Positions 9,607-18,876 are shown, counted from the stretch's first letter. The stretch: DNA of 64,000 nucleotides from an uncultured Stomatobaculum sp. (GCF_937924975.1 NZ_CALEYG010000033.1:1-64000); one strand, 5' to 3'. Notes: generated by a model from the letters alone, not told the origin. A program made the numbers and translations.

Positions 9607-9717
9607 AATTTGATCGGCATTCGCGTCGAAGAACAATGGGGTTGTCTGACGACGACCCCTTTCTTTTTCGCTTTGTCTGTGCACTTGAAATTACATGAAT
9701 GCAAAGGATTAAGAGGA

Positions 9718-10065
9718 ATGAGACGCTTTCCGTCGATCAAAGACAATTGCGAATTCCGACAGATTTATGAGAGCGGCAGAACCAGAGCTGACCGTAATCT
9801 GGTGCTCTATCTATGTTTCCGCTCTGCGGGGGACTCGCGCATTGGTATCAGTGCATCAAAAAAAATTGGAAACAGTGTTGTAAGACATCGCGTAACGAGA
9901 GTTTTGCGCGAGATATTTCGATTACACCGCCATGCATTCACATCGCCCTGTGATTTGATTTTCGTCGTGCGAAAAGACGGTGCCAAGCAGGATTACCGTA
10001 CATTGGAAGCTTCTTTTCTGAAGCTTTGCAGGGCACAGGGGATTTTAGAGGAGGCAAGGTGCTGA
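9718..10065 (+). CDS. rnpA: ribonuclease P protein component
   Basis: This is the protein subunit of RNase P, which assists the catalytic RNA in maturing tRNA 5' ends. The RNR-type motif is SKKIGNSVVRHRVTRVLRE, with His in place of the usual Asn. The start at 9718 (MRRFPSIKDNCEFRQIY, 115 aa) fits the family and has AAGGA nine bases upstream. The open frame continues upstream to 9610 without a conserved sequence. Confidence 0.93.
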   Translation: MRRFPSIKDNCEFRQIYESGRTRADRNLVLYLCFRSAGDSRIGISASKKIGNSVVRHRVTRVLREIFRLHRHAFTSPCDLIFVVRKDGAKQDYRTLEASFLKLCRAQGILEEARC

Positions 10066-10274
10066 AGAAAATTTTGCTCTGCTCGATTCGTTTTTATCGG
10101 AGGGCACTCTCTCCCTATAAATGGCGTTGTCATTGCAGATTTTATCCGACTTGTTCGCAATATGCGCTGGAAGCAATTGAAAAATATGGCGCATGGAAGG
10201 GTGGAAAGTTAGCACTCTTCCGTATTTTGCGTTGCAATCCTTTTTCAAAGGGCGGATATGATCCGGTTCCGTAA
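10059..10274 (+). CDS. yidD: membrane protein insertion efficiency factor YidD
   Basis: This is a 71-residue small protein associated with YidC-dependent membrane insertion. The family pattern is clear: CRFYPTCSQYALEAIEKYG followed by RILRCNPFSKGGYDPVP. It overlaps the last codons of rnpA and most likely starts at GTG 10059, just after GGAGG at 10050-10054. The spacing is short, so the exact start is uncertain. Confidence 0.88.
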   Translation: MLKKILLCSIRFYRRALSPYKWRCHCRFYPTCSQYALEAIEKYGAWKGGKLALFRILRCNPFSKGGYDPVP

Positions 10275-10298
10275 AACCGAAATAATAGGAGGCAAGCT

Positions 10299-11627
10299 TT
10301 GGAACTCATCTTTTTAACCAAGTCATCCGTGCCGATTATCGGACAGGTTGCTTTTGTCTTGGGCATGATTATGGACGCGCTGTTTCGTTTTACGAGTCAG
10401 TTCGGCATTACCAACATCGGCCTCAGCATTATTTTATTTACCATCATCACGAATCTGCTGATGTGGCCGCTCACCGTGTCTCAACAGAAGTCTTCCAAGC
10501 TGATGAGCGTCATGCAGCCGGAACTTCAGGCGGTACAAAAGAAGTATAAGGGAAAGACAGATCAGGCTTCGATGGCACGCATGCAGGCAGAGACGCGCGC
10601 GGTTTATCAGAAGTACGGGACGAGCATGAGTGGTAGCTGCCTCTTCCTGTTGATTCAGATGCCGATTCTGTTCGGTTTGTACCAGGTTATCTATAAAATT
10701 CCCGCTTATGTGCCGTCAGTCTATAAAGTCTTTGAGAGCGTCGCTTCGCCGTTGATGCAGCAGAGCAATTTTGTGAGCACACTGACGGAACTGGCACCGA
10801 AGGTAAAGCCGCCGATTACGGATGCTGCAACGGTGCAAAACATAATCGATCTCCTCTATAAGTTTACACCCGCACAGTGGAGCCGCCTCGAGCAGGCTTA
10901 TCCGGCGCTGTCTTCTACGATTTCCGCGGCTTCGGCAGAAATTACAAAGATGAATTATTTCCTGGGAGTAAATCTGGCGACACCGCCGTTCCAGGGTATC
11001 GATCATCCGAATTTTGCCTGGATTATTCCGGTTCTCTCGGCTGCTGTCCAGTGGTATTCCGCAAAACTCATGACCGCAGGAACAAAGAGCAATAAAGCCA
11101 AGGTTGATGAGGACAATATGATGGCACAGCAGATGCAGAGCATGAATACGATGATGCCGATTATGTCACTCTTCTTCTGCTTTACGCTCCCCGCAGGTAT
11201 CGGTATTTACTGGGTCGCCAGCGGACTTTGCCGTATGATTCAGCAGCTCATCATCAACGCACAGCTCGATAAGATGGACATCGACGAGATTGTGAGAAAG
11301 AATACGGAAAAGGCAAATGAAAAAGCAATCCGTGAGGGCAAGAATCCGGCACTGGTAAAGAGCAATTCGGATAAGCTTCTCCGCGAGGTAAAACGACAGG
11401 AAGAAGCAGAGAAAAACGAGGAGGAGCGCCAGCGTCAGCGCACAGAGAGGACAGTAAAGCAGGTCGAAGAATCGACGGCTTATTATCAGAAGAATGCGAA
11501 GCCCGGCTCACTTGCCTCTAAGGCAAATATGGTAGCAATGTACGATGAGCGGTTAGCTGAGAAGCGCAGAAATAAGAAGAATAAAGAAAGCGATATCTCG
11601 AGCGGAGAGAACAGCAATGAAAACTGA
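10299..11627 (+). CDS. yidC: membrane protein insertase YidC/OxaI
   Basis: YidC inserts and folds inner-membrane proteins alone or with SecYEG. This 442-aa protein has the OxaI core: a first membrane helix (FRFTSQFGITNIGLSIILFT), the conserved LMWPLTVSQQKSSKLM, and further helices with LFLLIQMPILFGLYQVIY and FCFTLPAGIGIYW. The C-terminus is a long lysine- and glutamate-rich tail that may contact ribosomes. The start is TTG at 10299, six bases after AGGAGG. It overlaps jag by 11 bp. Confidence 0.95.
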   Translation: MELIFLTKSSVPIIGQVAFVLGMIMDALFRFTSQFGITNIGLSIILFTIITNLLMWPLTVSQQKSSKLMSVMQPELQAVQKKYKGKTDQASMARMQAETRAVYQKYGTSMSGSCLFLLIQMPILFGLYQVIYKIPAYVPSVYKVFESVASPLMQQSNFVSTLTELAPKVKPPITDAATVQNIIDLLYKFTPAQWSRLEQAYPALSSTISAASAEITKMNYFLGVNLATPPFQGIDHPNFAWIIPVLSAAVQWYSAKLMTAGTKSNKAKVDEDNMMAQQMQSMNTMMPIMSLFFCFTLPAGIGIYWVASGLCRMIQQLIINAQLDKMDIDEIVRKNTEKANEKAIREGKNPALVKSNSDKLLREVKRQEEAEKNEEERQRQRTERTVKQVEESTAYYQKNAKPGSLASKANMVAMYDERLAEKRRNKKNKESDISSGENSNEN

Positions 11628-12522
11628 AGTCACTGTGACAGGGAAGACTTATGACGAAGCACTGACAAAGGCTCTCCTGGAGCTTGGGACAACGAGCGAG
11701 CGCTTGGAAGTATCCGTCCTGGAACAGGGAAATGCGGGTCTACTGGGATTTATCGGAAGTAAGCCCTGGAAGCTCCGTGCGGTTCTGAGGGCAGAGTCGG
11801 TTAGACAGGAAAGCCAAACCGACGAGTTTGTTATCGAAGACCCGGTTGCTGAAGAAACAGTCAAAGAAGAAGTGATTCCGGTGGCAGAAAGCGGTGCGGA
11901 AGCATCGGAGGAAGTCAGGGAAGTCGAAGAAACGGTAGTCACGACAGAAGAAGAAAAAGCTATGAAAGCACCGGAAGTGCCGAAGGAGAACAAAAAGGTC
12001 GGCGCCGAAACAGGAATGACGGCTGCGCTGGAGGCAGGAAAAAGCAGCGGAACAGCTTTTTTGCGGGAGCTTTTTGCAACGCTCAAGCTCGAAGCAGAGA
12101 TAGAGAGCGATAGCCGCGCTGCAGAGAAGGCATTGTTTTTCCGAGTGCGCGGTGAAAATCTGGGCGCACTGATCGGAAAACGCGGGCAGACCCTCGATGC
12201 GCTGCAGTATCTGCTGGGACATGTCGTGAACAAGCAGCAGGATGCCTTCTTGCGTGTCAAACTTGATATTGGCTCATACCGGGAAAAGCAGGAAAACAAG
12301 TTGAGAGGCTTTGCCAGAAATGCTGCGCGCCGCGTAAAACAGAGCGGTAAATCGCTGGCCCTTGATCCTATGACGCCGAATGAGAGACGTATTATTCATG
12401 CCGCGTTGCAGCGCGATCGCTATGTGACTACACATTCCGAAGGAGAAGGTGAGAAGCGCCATGTCGTCATCACCCTCCGGAAAGATGTCGACAGGCAGAA
12501 AAAAGAAGAGTCAATCAAATAA
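11617..12522 (+). CDS. jag: Jag/KhpB family RNA-binding protein
   Basis: This 301-residue protein has a Jag-N domain (about 1-52), an acidic low-complexity linker, a KH-II domain with the RNA-binding loop LIGKRGQTLDALQYL, and an R3H domain with MTPNERRIIHAAL. KhpB proteins bind many small RNAs and affect cell division and wall synthesis in other Firmicutes. It is translationally coupled to yidC, as in most relatives. The linker is unusually rich in glutamate and valine. Confidence 0.93.
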   Translation: MKTEVTVTGKTYDEALTKALLELGTTSERLEVSVLEQGNAGLLGFIGSKPWKLRAVLRAESVRQESQTDEFVIEDPVAEETVKEEVIPVAESGAEASEEVREVEETVVTTEEEKAMKAPEVPKENKKVGAETGMTAALEAGKSSGTAFLRELFATLKLEAEIESDSRAAEKALFFRVRGENLGALIGKRGQTLDALQYLLGHVVNKQQDAFLRVKLDIGSYREKQENKLRGFARNAARRVKQSGKSLALDPMTPNERRIIHAALQRDRYVTTHSEGEGEKRHVVITLRKDVDRQKKEESIK

Positions 12523-12530
12523 GTGTGAGG

Positions 12531-12568
12531 AGCTGTCGGCAGAAAAGTTGCTGACAGCTTTTCATTTT
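12531..12568 (+). terminator. intrinsic terminator between jag and mnmE
   Basis: An 11-bp stem (12531-12541 with 12549-12559, including one G.U pair) with a 7-nt loop is followed by TTTCATTTT. It ends the yidC-jag unit, or attenuates read-through into mnmE, whose start codon is only about 20 bases further on. Confidence 0.75.
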
Positions 12569-12589
12569 CCGGATGGAGAGGAGAAAAGT

Positions 12590-13957
12590 TTGCGAGAAGA
12601 ACGGGATACCATTGCAGCGATTGCGACCGCACTGGGGGAGGGAGGCATCGGGATTGTGAGAATCAGCGGTACGGAAGCACTCCGGATTGCCGATTGTATC
12701 TTAGATCGTCCTGTTTCGGGGGCGGCAGGGTATACAGTGCATTACCGACATGTAAAGGAGCAGTCGCTCATCCTGGATGAAGTATTGGTGACAGTCTTTC
12801 GCGCGCCGCACAGTTTCACGGCGGAGGACAGCGTAGAAATCAATTGTCACGGCGGTCTTTATCTGTTGCAGGCTGTTTTAAGTGCTGTGCTTTCGGCCGG
12901 TGCCAGAATGGCAGAACCGGGAGAATTTTCAAAACGGGCATTCCTGAACGGACGCATGGATCTGAGTCAGGCGGAGGCCGTCATGGATCTGATTCAGGCA
13001 AAGAATTCCCATGCGCTGCGGGCTGCGGTCAATCAGCTGGACGGTAGATTGTCGGAAAAAATCCATGTGCTCCGGACGGGTATTTTGGATGAGCTTGCTT
13101 GGATTGAAGCTGCGCTGGATGATCCCGAAAATTATGATTTAACGGGGTATCCGCACAAGCTTGAAGAGCGAATTCATGGCTTTATACAGTCACTCGAAGA
13201 GTTGCTCCGGATGGCAGATAACGGAAAACTCTGGAGAGCAGGAATTCCGACCGTCATTTTGGGCCTGCCCAATGCCGGGAAATCCTCGCTGATGAATTTG
13301 CTGACACAGGAGGAGTCTGCAATTGTGACCGAGATCGCCGGCACAACGAGGGATATCCTGACAGAACAGGTCAGACTCGGAGAACTTACACTCGTGTTAT
13401 CGGACACCGCGGGAATTCGGGAGAGTGAAGACAGAATCGAACAGATAGGCGTGGCGCGTGCAAAACAGGCAGCTGCAGCCGCAGCTCTAATTCTTCTTGT
13501 ACTGGATGCATCCAAGCCGCTCTGTGAGGAGGAACGAGCGCTTCTCTCCTATGCCACAGCGCAGCACACCATTGTTTTGCTGAATAAAGCTGATGTATCA
13601 CAACAGATTTCAAAAGAAGAAATACAGAACTGCAGTGCCGCAACCGTCCTCTCATTCTCGGCGCGGCGCGGAGACGGTCTGGAGGAATTGGAGCGGGCAG
13701 TGACTGCACTTTTCTTCGGCGGTGAGTTTGACAATCAGAGTGAGGAACTCGCGATTAATGCGCGTCACAAGGAGGCCCTGACGGAGGCAAAGGAAAGCCT
13801 GCGCAATGTGGAAGCTTCGATTGCGGCAGGGATGCCGGAGGATTTCTTTTCGATTGATCTGGCGGCGGCATATCGCGCACTGGGTACTGTGACCGGAGAC
13901 AGTGTGGAAGACGACGTGGTCAATCGCATTTTTGAAAAGTTTTGCACAGGAAAGTAA
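12590..13957 (+). CDS. mnmE: tRNA uridine-5-carboxymethylaminomethyl GTPase MnmE
   Basis: MnmE works with MnmG to modify the wobble uridine of certain tRNAs. The N-terminal tetrahydrofolate-binding domain begins DTIAAIATALGEGGIGIVR. The G domain has GLPNAGKSSLMN, DTAGIR and NKAD, and the protein ends FCTGK, matching the C-x-G-K motif. The TTG at 12590 preceded by GGAGAGGAG gives 455 aa, the family length. A longer frame back to 12449 overlaps jag and adds only non-conserved lysine-rich sequence. Confidence 0.94.
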   Translation: MREERDTIAAIATALGEGGIGIVRISGTEALRIADCILDRPVSGAAGYTVHYRHVKEQSLILDEVLVTVFRAPHSFTAEDSVEINCHGGLYLLQAVLSAVLSAGARMAEPGEFSKRAFLNGRMDLSQAEAVMDLIQAKNSHALRAAVNQLDGRLSEKIHVLRTGILDELAWIEAALDDPENYDLTGYPHKLEERIHGFIQSLEELLRMADNGKLWRAGIPTVILGLPNAGKSSLMNLLTQEESAIVTEIAGTTRDILTEQVRLGELTLVLSDTAGIRESEDRIEQIGVARAKQAAAAAALILLVLDASKPLCEEERALLSYATAQHTIVLLNKADVSQQISKEEIQNCSAATVLSFSARRGDGLEELERAVTALFFGGEFDNQSEELAINARHKEALTEAKESLRNVEASIAAGMPEDFFSIDLAAAYRALGTVTGDSVEDDVVNRIFEKFCTGK

Positions 13958-13962
13958 ACGGA

Positions 13963-15873
13963 ATGATAGAAGAAAGATATGACGTGATTGTGGTCGGTGC
14001 GGGACATGCCGGCTGTGAGGCAGCGCTCGCTGCGGCGCGACTGGGGCTCACAACGATTATATTTACCGTGAGTGTGGACTCGATTGCATTGATGCCCTGT
14101 AATCCGAATATAGGTGGAACGTCCAAGGGACATCTGGTGCGGGAACTGGATGCGCTCGGCGGAGAGATGGGACATGTAATCGATAAAACGTTTATTCAGT
14201 CTCGTATGCTGAATGAATCTAAGGGGCCTGCTGTCCACTCGCTGCGCGCGCAGGCGGATAAGCAGGCGTATATCGGGGAGATGCGACGGGTATTGGAACA
14301 AAATCCACGCATTACCATTCGCCAGGCTGAGATATCCACAATTTTAACAGAGAATGCTGTGGATAACCTGGGGAAAAAGCGTTGCATCGGTGTAAAAACG
14401 GTCTCCGGCAGTTGCTATTACGGTGGGGCTGTGGTATTGGCGACAGGAGTTTATCTCAATGCACGCTGTGTGTTCGGCGAAGTGAGCGAGGCAACCGGCC
14501 CCAACGGACTGAAGGCAGCCACCCATCTCACGGGCTCTCTCCTGTCGCTTGGCATTGAAATGAGGCGGTTTAAGACCGGAACACCTGCACGGGTGGACGG
14601 TAAAACCGTGGACTACTCCAAAATGGAGGAACAGAAAGGGGATGTTCCGGTTGTCCCCTTCTCCTTTGATACGGATCCGGAAGTGGTACAGCGTGAGCAG
14701 GTGAGTTGCTGGCTCACACACACAGGTGCGGAGGTCAAGCGTCTGATTCAGGAAAATATCTCGCGCTCTCCGCTCTACAACGGTAATATCCACGGAACGG
14801 GGCCGCGCTACTGCCCCTCGATTGAGGATAAGGTCATGAAGTTCCCGGACAAAGAGGGGCATCAGATCTTTGTGGAACCTGAGGGACTTTATACCGATGA
14901 GATGTACCTTGGCGGCATGTCCTCTTCTCTCCCGGAGGATGTACAGTATGCGGTCATTCATGCGACGCCGGGGCTTGAGCATGCAGTCATTGTCCGCAAT
15001 GCGTACGCGATTGAGTATGACTGTATTGATGCCAGACAGTTGACGGCAGCGCTGGAGTTCAAGAAAATTCCGGGGTTATTTGCGGCAGGACAGCTGAACG
15101 GAAGTTCGGGATATGAAGAGGCAGCTGCACAGGGATTGATGGCAGGCATCAATGCGGCACAGAAGGTACTTGGGAAAGAGCCGTTTCTTTTAACACGAGC
15201 AGAAGCATACATTGGGGTTTTGATTGATGACCTGGTGACCAAGGAGAGTCACGAGCCCTATCGAATGATGACTTCTCGCGCGGAATACAGATTGCTTTTG
15301 CGCCAGGACAATGCGGATTTGAGATTATCGGAGCGGGGATATGCGCTGGGCTTGGTCAGTGAGGAAAAAATTTCCAGATTGCGGGCAAAGCGCGCTGCAA
15401 TCGCATCGGAAAAAAAACGTCTGACAAAGACTCATATCGGTGCAAGTTCCCAAAATGCCGAGATTTTGACAGCATTGCAGTCGACACCGTTGAAGACAGG
15501 AATTTCTCTTGCAGAGCTTATCAAGCGCCCGGAACTCAATTATGATTTGATTGCGCCGCTTGATCCGGAGCGAGAAACCTTGCCACGGGATGTGACGGAA
15601 CAGGTGAATATCGAGCTCAAATATGAGGGCTATATTCGTCGCCAGGAACAGCAGGTAAAGCAGTTCAAGCGCCTGGAACATAAACTGTTGCCCGAAGATC
15701 TGAATTACGAGGCGGTCGGAAGTCTTCGCCTCGAAGCTGTTCAGAAACTGAACACATTGAAGCCGCGATCCATCGGCCAGGCTTCACGAATCTCAGGGGT
15801 ATCTCCGGCGGATATTTCGGTCTTGCTGGTATGGTTGGAGGTACATCAGTCCCGGAAGGAGGGCGGCAAATGA
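13963..15873 (+). CDS. mnmG: tRNA uridine-5-carboxymethylaminomethyl modification enzyme MnmG
   Basis: This is the FAD- and NADH-dependent partner of MnmE (636 aa). The FAD-binding site is VIVVGAGHAGCEAALA. Conserved GIDA signatures GNIHGTGPRYCPSIEDK and EGLYTDEMYLGGMSSSLP are present, as is the helical C-terminal domain with EQVNIELKYEGYI. The ATG at 13963 is chosen because it starts the FAD fold at the usual place, six bases after the mnmE stop. The rsmG start overlaps its stop codon. Confidence 0.96.
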   Translation: MIEERYDVIVVGAGHAGCEAALAAARLGLTTIIFTVSVDSIALMPCNPNIGGTSKGHLVRELDALGGEMGHVIDKTFIQSRMLNESKGPAVHSLRAQADKQAYIGEMRRVLEQNPRITIRQAEISTILTENAVDNLGKKRCIGVKTVSGSCYYGGAVVLATGVYLNARCVFGEVSEATGPNGLKAATHLTGSLLSLGIEMRRFKTGTPARVDGKTVDYSKMEEQKGDVPVVPFSFDTDPEVVQREQVSCWLTHTGAEVKRLIQENISRSPLYNGNIHGTGPRYCPSIEDKVMKFPDKEGHQIFVEPEGLYTDEMYLGGMSSSLPEDVQYAVIHATPGLEHAVIVRNAYAIEYDCIDARQLTAALEFKKIPGLFAAGQLNGSSGYEEAAAQGLMAGINAAQKVLGKEPFLLTRAEAYIGVLIDDLVTKESHEPYRMMTSRAEYRLLLRQDNADLRLSERGYALGLVSEEKISRLRAKRAAIASEKKRLTKTHIGASSQNAEILTALQSTPLKTGISLAELIKRPELNYDLIAPLDPERETLPRDVTEQVNIELKYEGYIRRQEQQVKQFKRLEHKLLPEDLNYEAVGSLRLEAVQKLNTLKPRSIGQASRISGVSPADISVLLVWLEVHQSRKEGGK

Positions 15874-16646
15874 CACAGGAAGAAAGAGTATGGTTTGTCC
15901 GTAATATGCGGACAGCTCTGGAAGGATTTTCCGGCACAGAAAAGTTGTCTTTTTCGGACGGACAGATGGAACAGTTCGCAATCTTCTATGAAGATATGCT
16001 GGAAAAGAACAAGGTCATGAATCTGACCGGAATTACAGAGCCGCGGGAAGTGATTGTGAAACATTATCTGGATAGCCTTGCACCTGCCAGCCTTCTCGCG
16101 GACTTCCCCGCAGAACACGCGAAGCTGCTGGATCTGGGGAGCGGAGCGGGCTTTCCTGGCATTCCGCTCGCAATTGCGTTTCCGGCCTTACAGCTAACAC
16201 TAATGGACAGTTTAAATAAAAGAGTCGTTTACTTGACAGATGAAATCGAAAAACTCGGGCTGAGTCAGCATACCGTAGCAATTCATGCGCGAGCTGAAGA
16301 TTTGGCTCGTCAGGCGAAGCAACGTGAAACATACGAGTATTGTACTTCCAGAGCCGTGGCACGCCTCTCTGTTCTTTCCGAGTTTTGTCTTCCGTTTGTA
16401 AAAATAGGTGGTCGGATGATTGCCTATAAGGCAGGTGATATTGCAGAGGAATTGTCGGATGCGAAGTACGCTATCCGGAAGCTTGGCGGTGAGCCGGAGC
16501 AGGTCATTTCATTTTCTTTGCCGGAGGATGCCGGAGACCGCAGTCTGGTAGTAATTCGCAAATGCCGTGAAACGCCTGCTATGTATCCGAGAAAGGCAGG
16601 CATGCCATCCAAAGAGCCGCTGTCCAATTCGTCACGGAAATCCTGA
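15870..16646 (+). CDS. rsmG: 16S rRNA (guanine-N7) methyltransferase RsmG
   Basis: RsmG methylates G527 of 16S rRNA (E. coli numbering). The 258-aa protein has the SAM-binding motif LLDLGSGAGFPGIPLAI and the family block VMNLTGITEPREVIVKHYLDS. The ATGA overlap with mnmG shows coupling. The C-terminal 30 residues (after VVIRKCRETP) are basic and proline-rich, as usual for Firmicutes. It is the last gene before the non-coding centromere tract. Confidence 0.95.
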   Translation: MTQEERVWFVRNMRTALEGFSGTEKLSFSDGQMEQFAIFYEDMLEKNKVMNLTGITEPREVIVKHYLDSLAPASLLADFPAEHAKLLDLGSGAGFPGIPLAIAFPALQLTLMDSLNKRVVYLTDEIEKLGLSQHTVAIHARAEDLARQAKQRETYEYCTSRAVARLSVLSEFCLPFVKIGGRMIAYKAGDIAEELSDAKYAIRKLGGEPEQVISFSLPEDAGDRSLVVIRKCRETPAMYPRKAGMPSKEPLSNSSRKS

Positions 16647-16656
16647 GTGTGTAAAA

Positions 16657-16691
16657 GAACTGAGTCTCCGATGTGAGACTCAGCTCTTTTT
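16657..16691 (+). terminator. rsmG intrinsic terminator
   Basis: A 12-bp stem with one mismatch (16657-16668 with 16675-16686), a short loop and a run of five T close the rightward origin operon. It marks the left edge of the parS array. Confidence 0.9.
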
Positions 16692-16719
16692 GAATAAGGA
16701 TATGTCACAACAGAGCAAA

Positions 16720-16929
16720 TCAAGTTCTCGGAATATGTTTCACGTGAAACATACTTCTTGTATAAGCTTTTTCCGGTAACAGCAATAAAAGCGAATGAAA
16801 ATGCCGGTAATCAGTTAAATTTATCTTTCGAGGAATGTTGCGAATAATTTGATATCTTAGCTGCTTGTACCGAAGTTCATCTTCTACCGCAAAGGATCGG
16901 TTTGCTGTTGACTCCTTGTTATCATTCAT
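16720..16929 (-). CDS. possible small protein overlapping a parS site
   Basis: This is a 69-codon frame read leftward from ATG 16929, preceded by a perfect AAGGAGG nine bases upstream. The sequence is hydrophilic, rich in Arg and Lys, with a leucine run near the middle, and I do not recognise a family. Near its end a perfect parS (16736-16751) is translated as MFHVKH. The ribosome-binding site argues for a gene. The location in a repeat tract without other genes, and the fact that a decayed parS may fall on its start, argue against. Treat as tentative. Confidence 0.3.
   Translation of the reverse strand: MNDNKESTANRSFAVEDELRYKQLRYQIIRNIPRKINLTDYRHFHSLLLLLPEKAYTRSMFHVKHIPRT
16736..16751. promoter_or_regulatory. 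parS site, perfect match
   Basis: TGTTTCACGTGAAACA, identical to the bacterial parS consensus bound by ParB/Spo0J. It is the leftmost site, 45 bp past the rsmG terminator. Confidence 0.95.
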
Positions 16930-17028
16930 GGAAGCATACCTCCTTAATCGAAACGAGTCGGCATAAGTTTCGGGAACATCTTCGCCTTACTTCTGTGTAT
17001 CGGATCATTCGGAGCAATGCTTGCTGTC

Positions 17029-17070
17029 TTGGCAAAGCGGCTCACGATGTCTTGGCAAGCGGCTCACGAG
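17029..17070. repeat. short imperfect tandem duplication
   Basis: The segment CTTGGCAAAGCGGCTCACGA is followed at once by TCTTGGCAAGCGGCTCACGA (with a short junction), a local duplication of about 21 bp inside the centromere tract. No function is apparent. Confidence 0.6.
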
Positions 17071-17149
17071 AATCAGTGCAACACTTTCGTGTCTGAGAAC
17101 ATGTCGGGCGACAATCCGAAATTTGTGCAAGCCGAAACGGCGGCATATA

Positions 17150-17165
17150 TGTTTCATGTGAAACA
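17150..17165. promoter_or_regulatory. parS site, one mismatch
   Basis: TGTTTCATGTGAAACA; the central CACGTG is CATGTG. Confidence 0.85.
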
Positions 17166-17262
17166 ATGATTAGAATTCGATAGAATTAGACAGTTGCAGG
17201 TCATTCTGGCACCAATTTTGCAGGATTTTTGCTGAGGTCCGAGAATATCAAAGAGGATCAAA

Positions 17263-17278
17263 TATTTCACATGAAAGC
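17263..17278. promoter_or_regulatory. decayed parS-like site
   Basis: TATTTCACATGAAAGC has four differences from the consensus but retains the TTTCAC-TGAAA core. Confidence 0.45.
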
Positions 17279-17464
17279 AATCATAGGCAATACTGTTTGG
17301 TTTTAGGTGCTTGCAAATTAGCGAAGCCAATTTATGCAGGAAGAATGATGCAGGGAGTCGGATCATATCATGGAGAAGCGATCACCGTGCATTTTCCCGA
17401 ATTAAGAAGTTTCAGCATCTCTGCGGGAATACTTGTCGTGATATTTCCGTTGAAAGAAATCAGA

Positions 17465-17480
17465 TGTTTCACATGAAATT
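17465..17480. promoter_or_regulatory. decayed parS-like site
   Basis: TGTTTCACATGAAATT has three differences; the left half is intact. Confidence 0.6.
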
Positions 17481-17752
17481 TCTTCGTAGCATTTAGCTGT
17501 GTTCAGGTTTCCGCAGAATGATTACGGTTGTTCGGAACTTTCGCGTGAAAAATTTGTGAAAGGAATCAACTGTGTTCTATGTGAAAGCGCTTGCCGAAAA
17601 TTTAACTTGGCTTAGATACTTACAAATAAGTTAAACGATTGATGCCGAGCGCTAAGCGAATATAGGTCAGCGTATAGTCGTATACGGCTCCAAGGAATTT
17701 CTGCACCTAGTTTCATAGTTCACGTGGAAGGGTTCATCCGAACGGAAGCAGA

Positions 17753-17768
17753 TGTTTCATATACAATC
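17753..17768. promoter_or_regulatory. decayed parS half-site
   Basis: TGTTTCATATACAATC keeps only the left half of parS. It sits 211 bp before the next good site, about one repeat unit. Confidence 0.4.
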
Positions 17769-17963
17769 TCGCACTTCAGCAGTCTTTACCTAGTCATACG
17801 AAGGTTCTGTGGCGGCTCGGCAAATTTTTCACAATATGAATCCGTCAGAGAAAGCAGATGTTTTAAGTAAAATAGCTTGTCACTACAGGGATTTTCACTG
17901 TAGTATGCGATTCCCGAAATGGTCCGCACATTTTCCGGATATGGCTCTGTCGAATAAGCGATA

Positions 17964-17979
17964 CGTTTCACGTGAAACA
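17964..17979. promoter_or_regulatory. parS site, one mismatch
   Basis: CGTTTCACGTGAAACA; only the first base differs from the consensus. Confidence 0.9.
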
Positions 17980-18087
17980 TATCGCCACGAATATCGGATT
18001 AGGAAGTTTAAGCTTTATCAGGAGTGCCGGGATAGCTGCGATTGCTTGCACACTTGTATTGATATTTTCCGGTCAAACTGAGATAGA

Positions 18088-18103
18088 TGTTTCACATGAA
18101 ACA
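18088..18103. promoter_or_regulatory. parS site, one mismatch
   Basis: TGTTTCACATGAAACA; the central base pair G is A. It opens the most regular part of the array. Confidence 0.88.
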
Positions 18104-18274
18104 TGTTGCCGACAATATCGATGGTCTCGAGATATTTGTAAATGAGTTGGGTCGGTTTGTGCAGAGATCCGTACTGCAGTGTGAAGACATTTGATTCAGT
18201 CATATTCGAGATGCAAGAAATCCGTGCGAGTATCTGTACATTCATAGCAACGGAGCCTGTTAAATAGAAATAGG

Positions 18275-18290
18275 TGTTTCACGTGGAACA
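18275..18290. promoter_or_regulatory. parS site, one mismatch (GGAACA variant)
   Basis: TGTTTCACGTGGAACA. The same single change occurs at 19227 and 19906, so it is a recurrent variant in this array. Confidence 0.88.
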
Positions 18291-18466
18291 GATTGATGTC
18301 AATTTCAGTCGGACTCAGATGAGGTCACGAATGAGCTAAGTGATTGATGCAGAGAGTCAGACTATGGCGTAGTCTATGCAGTCAATCATATCCGCAGTGC
18401 TACGGAATCACCGGCTGTGATTGTCCGTAAGTGTGCTGAGATATGACGCTGTCAAATAGAATCAGG

Positions 18467-18482
18467 TGTTCCATCTGAAGCA
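18467..18482. promoter_or_regulatory. decayed parS-like site
   Basis: TGTTCCATCTGAAGCA has four differences but lies on the repeat lattice, 192 bp after one site and 192 bp before the next. Confidence 0.55.
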
Positions 18483-18658
18483 AATTGCCACGAATAGCGA
18501 TTGTCTCAGGATAGTTAATTGTAAACGAGTTGAGTCGCTTTGTGCCGAGCTGCTACAGTAAAATCATTGAATTCGGCCATATCGAAGTATCAGGGAATAC
18601 CTGTGATTGTCCGTGTATTTGCTGAGACGTGATGCTGTCAAATAGAAATAGAATCAGA

Positions 18659-18674
18659 TGTTCCACAGGGAACC
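18659..18674. promoter_or_regulatory. decayed parS-like site
   Basis: TGTTCCACAGGGAACC has five differences from consensus yet keeps partial dyad symmetry (GTTCC with GGAAC). It is on the repeat lattice. Confidence 0.55.
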
Positions 18675-18856
18675 TCTTGCCGCCAAAACGGATCGAACTC
18701 AGAGGAGAATAAATGAACTAGCTTGTTGGTATAAAGAGTTAGGCTAAAGAGTCGGACTACAGTGTGATCAGTAGAGGCATTCATGTTCGAAATGTCACGG
18801 AAGCTGTGCGAGTACCTGTCCTTTTGTAGCAACTGGCACTGTTAGATGAAATTAGA

Positions 18857-18872
18857 TGTTTCACGTGAAACA
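18857..18872. promoter_or_regulatory. parS site, perfect match
   Basis: TGTTTCACGTGAAACA, with flanks that extend the palindrome to 20 bp (GATGTTTC...GAAACATC). An adjacent 9-bp inverted repeat follows at 18877-18897. Confidence 0.95.
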
Positions 18873-18876
18873 TCTC

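Noticed and set aside
18659..18674. Noc-binding site
   Set aside because: The GTTCCACAGGGAAC-like sequence is only vaguely similar to the Noc site, no noc gene is visible, and its position on the parS lattice favours a decayed parS.
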